Positions 1 to 5,479 of a stretch of DNA of 6,884 bases are shown here, piece by piece. The first letter of the stretch is position 1. Every line of letters starts with the position of its first letter. Location: assembly GCA_023251195.1 (NCBI GenBank), contig JAHEZG010000210.1, positions 1 through 6,884 on the forward strand, written 5' to 3'. Both the position numbers and the translations under genes were made by a program. The notes below the pieces were generated by a model that did no database searches, was not told the origin of the DNA, and saw only the letters and a list, made by a program, of their open reading frames with translations. Source of the stretch: Chitinophagaceae bacterium. GTDB taxonomy: Bacteria; Bacteroidota; Bacteroidia; Chitinophagales; UBA10324.

Positions 1-219
1 TTCATCCTGAAAAACAAGTTCCTTGTTTGCAATGCTTAACTCTTCAGCGCGCTTTCCTTTTTCTTCATCCTGGTAAGCGAGTTCAATATTTGCTATGCCT
101 AATTCGGCCGCGCGTTTTCCTTTCTCTTCATTTTGAAATGCAAGCTCCTTGTTTGCATTGCTTAACTCCGCAGCGCGTTTTTCTTTTTCTTCATTTTGAA
201 ATGCTAATTCTTTATTCGC
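1..219 (-). repeat. In-frame 63-bp tandem repeat encoding a 21-residue coiled-coil unit
   Basis: Units lie at 157-219, 94-156, 31-93 and 1-30 (partial). Each encodes one 21-residue unit, equal to three heptads, starting AN(K/I)EL and containing EEK(E/G)KRA(A/E)EL. The copies are diverged in DNA: units 1 and 2 differ in nine codons synonymously and in only three by amino acid. The repeat is therefore an old, protein-level repeat and not recent slippage. The array may continue past the window edge. Such repeats are known in bacterial PAS sensor kinases and are thought to form a long signalling helix. Confidence 0.9.
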
Positions 220-651
220 AATAATTAATTCTGCCTGCTTCAGTGAGGTAACATCTCGTGCAGCAGCAAAAACACCAAGCACATTTCCGTTATCATCTTT
301 ATAAACTGAAGCATTGTAAAGCACATCGGTCAGTTTTCCGTTCTCATGTTTTATGGTTAACGGATAATCTGCCACAAAACCTTTTTCAAAAACCTGGCGA
401 TAACCTGCCTGTGCTTTTGCTGGTTCAGTAAAATAATCGGAGAAATCAGTGTCAATTAATTTTTGCCGCGCGATGCCGGTCACTTTTATCAGCGCTTCAT
501 TTACATCGGTAATTTTCCCATCCGCACTGATAGTAACGAGCGGATCTAAACTCGCTTCAATTAAACTGCGCGCATAGCGCGATGATTGTTTTTCTTTCTC
601 TTCGTTCTGAACAGAAAGCTTTTCGCTTTTCGAAAGTGTATCAGTTTTCAT
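1..651 (-). CDS. PAS-domain sensor protein with 21-residue coiled-coil repeats (C-terminus outside window)
   Basis: The first 217 residues of a signalling protein are visible; the rest lies beyond the left edge. The start is ATG at 651, 3 nt after the stop of the upstream response regulator. Residues 1-25 are a short polar helix containing QNEEKEK. Residues about 26-135 form a PAS domain (LIEASLDPLVTISADGKITD near the start, NASVYKDDNGNVLGVFAAAR near the end), which usually senses a ligand or redox state or mediates dimerisation. From residue 145 the chain is a helical repeat of 21 residues (ANKELAFQNEEKEKRAAEL type), three full copies and part of a fourth. No predicted transmembrane segment is seen, so this part is cytoplasmic. 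In relatives such PAS-plus-repeat regions precede further PAS, histidine kinase or other output domains; which one applies here cannot be seen. The three response regulators just upstream in the same operon make a histidine kinase the most likely ending (inference). Confidence 0.85.
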   Translation of the reverse strand, partial: MKTDTLSKSEKLSVQNEEKEKQSSRYARSLIEASLDPLVTISADGKITDVNEALIKVTGIARQKLIDTDFSDYFTEPAKAQAGYRQVFEKGFVADYPLTIKHENGKLTDVLYNASVYKDDNGNVLGVFAAARDVTSLKQAELIIANKELAFQNEEKEKRAAELSNANKELAFQNEEKGKRAAELGIANIELAYQDEEKGKRAEELSIANKELVFQDE

Positions 652-654
652 CGC

Positions 655-1119
655 TTATAAATTTTGTGGTTGATCCTTCTGCACACTCAGAATAAAATTT
701 TCTCTGGTTGGTCGGTTTTGATTTTCCGCTAATAGTGCAAGCACATGCGTGATGATTTTTTGCAGTTGATCGAAGTCGCATTTTTTTACATAGTAGTGCG
801 CACCATTTTCGAAAAATACATCCGCAATTTCATTGCGAAGCGAAGTGGAATAAATAACCACCGGCAGTGATTTTAAATTCGGATTCAATTTTATTTCAGT
901 CAGGCATTCAGCCCCGTTTTTTCTGGGCATGTTGTGGTCCAGAAAAAGCACATAGGGAAGCTGGTGCGAATTTTCATTCAGGTAATCCATTAATTTTTCT
1001 CCGTCAACAACAGTTACCAATTTTGTAGGAATGGAAAGTGCTTCAAGAGCAAGATTGAAAAAGAAGCGATCGTCTTTATCATCATCAGCCAACAGAATAT
1101 TCAGTGGTGCCGCGTTCAT
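655..1119 (-). CDS. Single-domain response regulator (third of three, Rcp1-like)
   Basis: A 154-residue receiver-only protein of the CheY/Rcp1-like type. The acidic pocket is D12-D14 in LLADDDKDD, the phosphoacceptor is D61 in VLFLDHNMPRKNG, the Ser/Thr switch residue is S91 in VIYSTS, the aromatic switch is Y110 and the conserved lysine is K113. The proline that normally follows this lysine is replaced by cysteine (KKC, residues 112-114), unlike both neighbouring paralogs. There is no output domain; a polar tail of about 20 residues follows the receiver fold. Its ATG overlaps the stop of the preceding regulator in an ATGA, suggesting translational coupling, and the PAS sensor gene starts 3 nt after its stop. 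It probably takes phosphate from a kinase and acts by protein-protein contact or as a phosphate sink (family inference). Confidence 0.93.
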   Translation of the reverse strand: MNAAPLNILLADDDKDDRFFFNLALEALSIPTKLVTVVDGEKLMDYLNENSHQLPYVLFLDHNMPRKNGAECLTEIKLNPNLKSLPVVIYSTSLRNEIADVFFENGAHYYVKKCDFDQLQKIITHVLALLAENQNRPTRENFILSVQKDQPQNL

Positions 1120-1592
1120 GCGTTAAGAATATATTTTAACTGACCATTCGAAAAAATATTTTCAGCAGCCATTGGAAGTGCATGTTGAATAACCTGAACC
1201 AATTGCTCAAATCCACTGGGCTTATGTACATACACATGCGCGCCAATCTTGAACAGCATATTTATTTTGTCATGTGAGTTTGAAGTAGAAAACATCACCA
1301 CCGGAAGCGTTTTCAGTTTATCGTTTGCTTTTATTTCGGCTAAACATTCGAACCCATTTTTACGCGGCATATTGATGTCAAGAAAAAGAACATGCGGGAT
1401 TTCGTTTTGATCATCATAGAGAAACTGCATTAGTTGTTCTCCGTCATTTACAATATCAAGGCTTGTTGTGATTGATAATTCTGCTAATGCTTTTTCAAAA
1501 AAACTACAATCATCTAAATCATCATCAGCGAGCATAATGTTTAACGGCTTTGCAACTTCATTTTTCGATTCCATTGAAAATACTTTTCCCAT
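1116..1592 (-). CDS. Single-domain response regulator (second of three, Rcp1-like)
   Basis: A receiver-only protein of 158 residues. The acidic cluster is D23-D25 (MLADDDLDD), the phosphoacceptor D72 (VLFLDINMPRKNG), the switch Ser S102 (VMFSTS), the aromatic switch Y121 and the lysine K124, followed by the usual proline (HKPSG). All residues needed for phosphorylation are present. The start used is ATG at 1592, 14 nt after the stop of the first regulator. A second in-frame ATG at 1574 (MESKNEV) gives an N-terminus closer in length to the two paralogs and is a real alternative. The 3' end overlaps the next regulator by 4 nt (ATGA). It is clearly a tandem paralog of its neighbours, sharing DGEQLMQ, MPRKNGFECL.EIK and INML.KIGA with the first regulator. 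No DNA-binding domain is present, so it should signal through protein contacts. Confidence 0.93.
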   Translation of the reverse strand: MGKVFSMESKNEVAKPLNIMLADDDLDDCSFFEKALAELSITTSLDIVNDGEQLMQFLYDDQNEIPHVLFLDINMPRKNGFECLAEIKANDKLKTLPVVMFSTSNSHDKINMLFKIGAHVYVHKPSGFEQLVQVIQHALPMAAENIFSNGQLKYILNA

Positions 1593-1606
1593 TTTGAACT
1601 GATTTA

Positions 1607-2071
1607 TTATGAAATCCTGATTTGTTCGTCGAGTGACTTTTTTTCAATCAATTTGGTAAGTAATTTATAAATTATTGTTTTGAGCTGTTCAATATCACCG
1701 GGCTTACTGATATAATCGAAGGCACCAATTTTATAAAGCATGTTAATCATATCTTGTTCGTAGCTCTTATCGCGTGGGAATGAAGTCGAAAACATTATCA
1801 CAGGAAAGTCTTTCAGTTGCTTGTTTTCCTTTATTTCCGATAAACATTCAAAACCATTTTTTCGGGGCATACTCAAATCGAGGAAAAGAACATCAGGCAA
1901 ATTCTCCGAATTGATTGTCAGGTATTGCATCAACTGCTCACCGTCATTAACAGTATAAATTTTTGTGGGAATAGAAATTTCCTTCAAAGCTTTTTCGAAA
2001 AAAAAGCGATCGTCTTTATCATCATCTGCAAGCAGGATTTTCAATGGTGGATTTTGTTGCTCAGTTGTCAT
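1607..2071 (-). CDS. Single-domain response regulator (first of three, Rcp1-like)
   Basis: A 154-residue receiver protein and the first gene of the signalling operon. Key residues: D16-D18 (LLADDDKDD), phosphoacceptor D65 (VLFLDLSMPRKNG), S95 (IMFSTS), Y120 and K123-P124 (ISKPG). Compared with the second regulator it has about six extra residues in the loop after strand 4 (residues about 98-108, FPRDKSYEQDM), a region that in receivers rearranges on phosphorylation and contacts partners. There is no output domain. The leader is about 68 nt if transcription starts just downstream of the -7-like box at 2142-2149. The conserved double-box element at 2174-2209 lies upstream of that. The product is predicted to be cytoplasmic and phosphorylated by the kinase that the PAS protein of the operon presumably becomes (inference). 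Confidence 0.94.
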   Translation of the reverse strand: MTTEQQNPPLKILLADDDKDDRFFFEKALKEISIPTKIYTVNDGEQLMQYLTINSENLPDVLFLDLSMPRKNGFECLSEIKENKQLKDFPVIMFSTSFPRDKSYEQDMINMLYKIGAFDYISKPGDIEQLKTIIYKLLTKLIEKKSLDEQIRIS

Positions 2072-2141
2072 TTTAAAATTCTAAACAGGGTGTGTTTTGT
2101 GAACCAGGAAGTTGAACTCTTTCCGCTTCACGCAGATTGAA

Positions 2142-2209
2142 ATGTAAAGATGACTGACACTGTTATCTTAAAAGTTACACAACAATTTTAAATTGTTACA
2201 CAATTCACA
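2142..2209 (-). promoter_or_regulatory. Double-box promoter element, copy 1 (response-regulator operon)
   Basis: Plus-strand coordinates: ATGTAAAG at 2142-2149 (minus strand CTTTACAT, aligned with the Bacteroidota -7 box as CATCTTTA), 24 nt, GTTACACAAC at 2174-2183, second box GTTACACAA at 2195-2203, TTCACA at 2204-2209. The two 9-bp boxes are identical here and start 21 bp apart. The spacer is part of a perfect 8-bp inverted repeat, AACAATTT T AAATTGTT (2181-2197). Spacing matches copies 2 and 3 exactly. The last -7 base deviates (TTTA instead of TTTG). The first regulator starts at 2071. Confidence 0.75.
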
Positions 2210-2260
2210 CATTATTGATATTTGAACTTTGACAGACTAATTTTTAGTTTTTTATAATGG

Positions 2261-2285
2261 TTATTCAGGGAATAAGTGATATTCC
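2261..2285. repeat. Overlapping short inverted repeats
   Basis: Two mutually exclusive 6-bp hairpins share one arm: TTATTC-AGG-GAATAA (2261-2275) and GGAATA-AGTGA-TATTCC (2269-2285). They lie between the terminator and the promoter element of the signalling operon. They could be a protein-binding site, but in AT-rich DNA chance is a serious alternative. Confidence 0.3.
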
Positions 2286-2332
2286 GATATGATGCAGTTG
2301 ATAATATTTAGATTCCAATTTGAAGTACAAAT

Positions 2333-2358
2333 AAAAAAGCCGCCCATTACTGAGCGGC
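2333..2358 (-). terminator. Rho-independent terminator of the secreted FN3/T9SS gene
   Basis: In the minus-strand transcript a stem GCCGC (2358-2354) pairs with GCGGC (2343-2339), followed directly by six U residues (2338-2333). Two further pairs can form inside the loop after a mismatch. It starts 25 nt after the stop codon at 2384. The stem is GC-rich against an AT-rich background, so this is a strong call, and it separates the secreted-protein gene from the signalling operon. Confidence 0.88.
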
Positions 2359-2383
2359 ATCGATATGTATATTTTCAATTTAT

Positions 2384-3331
2384 TTATTTTTTAATGGTCA
2401 GTTTATTGGTGGTTGTTCCTTGTAGTGATTCCAGTCGTACCAAGTAAATACCATCAGCTAAATCAAGCAAGGCTACATCAATGTTGTTTGAACCTGCAAC
2501 CAGCGCAATCTCTTGATGCATAATTTCATTTCCGATTATATCAATAACGCGCAGTGTAGCATTTTCATTTTTCAAAGAAGTCAAAGTCATTAAAAATTTT
2601 CCGTCAGTCGGGTTTGGAAAAATGTTCATAGAAGCTGAAGAAAGAGTAGTTGCAGTTTCTTCTATGCGCATTGTGGTGCTGAAAGATTGAATAGCTGACC
2701 AATTAGAATGGATAGTGCCGTTTGCATTAGCATCACTTCTAACACGATACTCATAATCAGTATTAGTTGAAAGGGTAGTTAATAATTTTGTAACAGTGGG
2801 TGCATCAACACTCTTAAGCATCCAGTTGTGCGAACCGTTCACACGATATTGAATTCGATATCTGATTGCACACGGATTTCCCACCCAATCAATTGTGGCC
2901 GAATCGCAGGTTTGCGAATGAGCAGTTACAAGTGCGGGAACAGCACAATCACACAAGGTTGAAAAGTAATTTACCGTTGAATAAGGTGAAGAAATTGTTC
3001 CTGATGCATTGCAAAACGATTTTACCTGGTATTCATAATTTGAAAGTGAAGCCAGGTTGCTAATTGTTTTTGTTGTGGCAGGAGCATACACAGCAAAGTT
3101 TGACCAGATTGTGGAACCTGTAACACGAAGGCGGATTGCATATCCGAACGAATACATATTAGCGGACCAACAAATGGTCGCTTTGTTTCCGGTGATGGTT
3201 GTTACTGAATCTACTCGAGGTGCATTACATGAATCAGCAAGCGGAATGATTTGCGCATTAGAAGCATTGGTCATGAATATCAGTGCAACGACTGTTAATA
3301 TTTGCTGAGAAATTTTGTTGAAGTTTTTCAT
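2384..3331 (-). CDS. Secreted protein with two FN3-like domains and a T9SS type A sorting domain
   Basis: A 315-residue precursor. Residues 1-27 are a signal peptide (MKNFNKISQQ, hydrophobic ILTVVALIFM, cleavage predicted after NAQ). Residues about 35-127 and 130-219 are two fibronectin type III-like domains, each with a hydrophobic/Trp strand near the start (ATICWSA; ATIDWVG), a NYEYQV / DYEYRV strand and a closing FST. They resemble each other and probably arose by duplication. Residues about 235-315 form the type A C-terminal sorting domain: FPNPTDGKF at 238-246, DLADGIYLVRL at 290-300, and the terminal TIKK. Such proteins cross the inner membrane by Sec and the outer membrane by T9SS, then are released or anchored at the surface. 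No catalytic domain is visible, so an adhesive or structural role is the best guess. The mature part has seven cysteines (35, 54, 107, 127, 129, 142, 154). It is a single-gene unit with its own promoter element (3368-3435), an A-rich leader and a terminator. Confidence 0.92.
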   Translation of the reverse strand: MKNFNKISQQILTVVALIFMTNASNAQIIPLADSCNAPRVDSVTTITGNKATICWSANMYSFGYAIRLRVTGSTIWSNFAVYAPATTKTISNLASLSNYEYQVKSFCNASGTISSPYSTVNYFSTLCDCAVPALVTAHSQTCDSATIDWVGNPCAIRYRIQYRVNGSHNWMLKSVDAPTVTKLLTTLSTNTDYEYRVRSDANANGTIHSNWSAIQSFSTTMRIEETATTLSSASMNIFPNPTDGKFLMTLTSLKNENATLRVIDIIGNEIMHQEIALVAGSNNIDVALLDLADGIYLVRLESLQGTTTNKLTIKK

Positions 3332-3367
3332 TTTGTTTTTGTTTTTGAGTGTGAATTAATTTTCACG

Positions 3368-3435
3368 ATGCAAAGATGTGGTGGTGTACAAGCCTTACTG
3401 TTACACAACTACATAAACATGTTGCATCATTCACA
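3368..3435 (-). promoter_or_regulatory. Double-box promoter element, copy 2 (secreted FN3/T9SS gene)
   Basis: Plus-strand coordinates: ATGCAAAG at 3368-3375 (minus CTTTGCAT; as a -7 box CATCTTTG), exactly 24 nt, GTTACACAAC at 3400-3409, second box GTTGCATCA at 3421-3429 (start-to-start 21 bp), TTCACA at 3430-3435. The spacer between boxes is unlike those of copies 1 and 3 and lacks their inverted repeat, while boxes and distances are kept. The predicted leader to the ATG at 3331 is about 30-35 nt. Confidence 0.72.
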
Positions 3436-3654
3436 TACGCACCGGCATTTGATATAAATAATTTGCGAATTGCATTCATTCACTGAAAATAATTTCGGTC
3501 GTTTCTCCAATGAAAACACGGAAGCTGAAAGCCTGATTAATATGAGATAAAAAATTATTGTATTGGATACAGATAAGCACCCTTTACTTATAAAAAGTGT
3601 GAATTGTATAATATAAAAACAAAGCAATGTAAGCACACAAAACACATTTATCCC

Positions 3655-3662
3655 TTTCTTTG
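3655..3662 (+). promoter_or_regulatory. Possible -7 box of the AsmA-like gene
   Basis: TTTCTTTG matches the Bacteroidota -7 consensus TAnnTTTG with one mismatch and lies about 28 nt before the ATG at 3690. No good -33 TTTG is found at the expected distance, so the call is weak. The double-box element is absent on this strand. Confidence 0.25.
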
Positions 3663-3689
3663 AATTGAAATCAGCTACTATAACAAATC

Positions 3690-5441
3690 ATGGTTAAGTC
3701 AACAAAAAGAAAATTGCGCTTCATTGCAATTACCGTTGCCGGAATATTTATACTACTCTATTTGAGCGCCCAATTTTGGGTGAGTTTTCGTTTGAATCCA
3801 TTTGTAGATAGTATGATTAAGAATGGAGTAATTAAAGCATCGGATAGTTTGTATTCCATAAGCTATCGCAAAATCAGTTTTGTTATTGCAACAAAAACAT
3901 TGGTGTTAAAGGATGTAAATTTTAAAGCAGACACTTCGCTTTATAATAAACGAAAAGCAAAATCAATTCATGTGCCTTCAGGATTAATCAGCTTTCATTT
4001 GGATGAATTGAAATTAACTGGCATTGAATTTTATGAAGCGTTGATTACACATAATCTGGAAGCAGGAAATATTATGATTACCAATCCTGTAATAACATTA
4101 ACACTATTCGATTCCATTGAACGAAGAGATACATTGGAAACACAGAAAGTCTATTTCGATATGTACAAACTGTTTTCAGAGAAATTTCATTCCCTTACTA
4201 TTAATAAAATAACAGTGAAGAATGCAGCTTTTAAATTATTTAAAAGTGTTACAGATACACAAGCGATTGTCAGCAGTAATGGAATTCAGATTGAAGTGAG
4301 CAAATTGAAAATTGATTCTGCTTATTCTATCAATCGTTATGAAATTGATCTGGCGCAAAAAATTAAAATCAAAATTGCTGACGCTCATTGGATTTTGCCA
4401 GATAGTATTTATCGTGTTCAATTCAGCAATTTAGATCTTGATGCTGCTACTCAATCATTGAGTTTTGAAAAGATCCAGGTAGTTGCATTGGCAGATAAAT
4501 ATAAAATCAGTGCGATAAGGGGTTATGCCGCCGACTTGATTCAAATGACAATGGACTCCTTGCGGTTACAGCATCTGAATATGAATTTGCTTTTATACAA
4601 TCACAATATTTCGTGCGGTCAGGCAGAAATCCAAAATTTTAATCTGAATTCTTTTCGTTTTAAAAATGCTCCGCGAAAAAGCGGATATCGCGAATTGCCA
4701 TTGGAACAATTGCGTTGGGCGCCGTTAATGATTCACATTGATTCTATTGCCATTAAGAACGGTCGCGTTGAATATGGAGAACAGGTTCCGGAAAAGAATT
4801 TTCCCGGAGTTGTTTTCTTCAGTAATATTTCCGGTTCTGTATTCAACATTAATAATGACTGGGAATCGTTGATGAAAAATAATCTTTGTCGCGTTTCGCT
4901 CAGTGGATTATTTATGGGAAAGGGAAAAATGAAAATAAATGCAGCGTTCAATCAAACTTCGGCAGTTGATTCTTTCAGAATGGACGGATACATTGGGAAA
5001 ATGGAATTGAATTCGTTGAATGCAATGATTCAGCAATCAGCTAATGTTAAATTGGAAACCGGAACATTGGATGCACTTGCCTTTAATATCAGTGGGACAA
5101 AAAACAGCGCTTCCGGAAATATGACACTTTTGTATCATGACCTCACGGTTCTTTTTATGAAGAACGAAACGGATGATGCAGGAAAGCAACAAATGGTTGC
5201 GAAGAAAAATATTAAATCCTTTCTGACTAATTCACTCGCCATTGTTCCGGCCAACCCAATGGATAGTGTAGTTCGAAGTGTTAAACTATTTAAAACGCGG
5301 GATCCTGAAAAATATATTTTCAATTATGTGTGGCAAACTCTTCTATCAGGAATAAAAGAAACCATGCTCACATCGCGAATGAAGAAAGGGAAAGAAACCC
5401 TAAAGGACCTTGCTCCTAAAGTAAAAGAGATGCTGAAATAA
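3690..5441 (+). CDS. Membrane-anchored AsmA/DUF748-like protein
   Basis: A 583-residue protein and the only plus-strand gene in the window. A basic N-terminus (MVKSTKRKLR) and one hydrophobic segment at about residues 11-28 indicate an inner-membrane anchor with a large periplasmic body. The body is a series of short alternating beta strands with phrases such as LVLKDVNFKADTS, LDELKLTGIEFYEALI, SLTINKITVKNAAFKL and DSIAIKNGRVEYGE, the strand-rich pattern of AsmA-like and DUF748 proteins. The end (residues about 455-560) is also typical: LDALAFNISGT, GNMTLLYHDLTVLF, SFLTNSLAIVPANP, TRDPEKYIFNYVWQTLLSGI. A basic helical tail closes the chain. Members of this broad group are linked to outer-membrane biogenesis and lipid transport between membranes; for this protein that is inference. 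It has no obvious operon partner, and the gene after it converges. Confidence 0.72.
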   Translation: MVKSTKRKLRFIAITVAGIFILLYLSAQFWVSFRLNPFVDSMIKNGVIKASDSLYSISYRKISFVIATKTLVLKDVNFKADTSLYNKRKAKSIHVPSGLISFHLDELKLTGIEFYEALITHNLEAGNIMITNPVITLTLFDSIERRDTLETQKVYFDMYKLFSEKFHSLTINKITVKNAAFKLFKSVTDTQAIVSSNGIQIEVSKLKIDSAYSINRYEIDLAQKIKIKIADAHWILPDSIYRVQFSNLDLDAATQSLSFEKIQVVALADKYKISAIRGYAADLIQMTMDSLRLQHLNMNLLLYNHNISCGQAEIQNFNLNSFRFKNAPRKSGYRELPLEQLRWAPLMIHIDSIAIKNGRVEYGEQVPEKNFPGVVFFSNISGSVFNINNDWESLMKNNLCRVSLSGLFMGKGKMKINAAFNQTSAVDSFRMDGYIGKMELNSLNAMIQQSANVKLETGTLDALAFNISGTKNSASGNMTLLYHDLTVLFMKNETDDAGKQQMVAKKNIKSFLTNSLAIVPANPMDSVVRSVKLFKTRDPEKYIFNYVWQTLLSGIKETMLTSRMKKGKETLKDLAPKVKEMLK

Positions 5442-5479
5442 GAACAACATTGCCGAAGCTATATTTGATAAATTGTAAA

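Larger units (their letters stand above)
2072..2383. other. Gene-free interval between the signalling operon and the secreted-protein gene
   Basis: No convincing gene on either strand. Read in the minus direction it holds the terminator of the secreted-protein gene (2333-2358), a small AT-rich inverted-repeat patch (2261-2285), the conserved double-box promoter element (2142-2209) and the leader of the first response regulator (2072 to about 2140). A plus-strand reading frame across 1925-2140 is only the complement of the regulator gene plus leader. Confidence 0.8.
3332..3689. other. Divergent intergenic region between the secreted-protein gene and the AsmA-like gene
   Basis: Positions 3332-3360 are the A-rich minus-strand leader of the secreted-protein gene, and 3368-3435 hold its double-box promoter. 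From 3436 to about 3650 no gene, repeat or RNA is recognisable; a 72-codon minus-strand frame here (3427-3645) runs into the promoter element and has no family resemblance. The last 40 nt should contain the promoter of the plus-strand gene. Confidence 0.75.

Noticed and set aside
1..219. 63-bp tandem repeats as a CRISPR array or intergenic satellite
   Set aside because: There are no unique spacers, the units are contiguous, and the period is a multiple of three within an open minus-strand frame continuous with a PAS domain. The plus-strand frame at 27-224 is only its complement.
1925..2140. Plus-strand 71-codon frame over the first regulator's start and leader
   Set aside because: It is antisense to a conserved receiver domain and to the promoter side of the operon, with no domain likeness.
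2142..2209. A standard extracytoplasmic-function sigma-factor promoter (TGTAAC as the -35)
   Set aside because: The 24-nt gap between GTTGTGTAAC and CTTTRCAT on the minus strand is longer than the usual 16-17 nt spacing, and the downstream box matches the housekeeping -7 element better. It is not fully excluded.
2866..3308. Plus-strand frames opposite the secreted-protein gene
   Set aside because: They are shadows of a well-supported gene with signal peptide, FN3-like domains and a sorting tail on the other strand.
3427..3645. 72-codon minus-strand frame with a hydrophobic start
   Set aside because: It shows no recognisable family, has no start signal, and its end lies inside the conserved promoter element. 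The composition is typical of AT-rich non-coding DNA.
5442..5479. Bidirectional terminator between the convergent genes
   Set aside because: There is only AT-rich sequence with a T-run and no stem of useful strength in the 38-nt gap.
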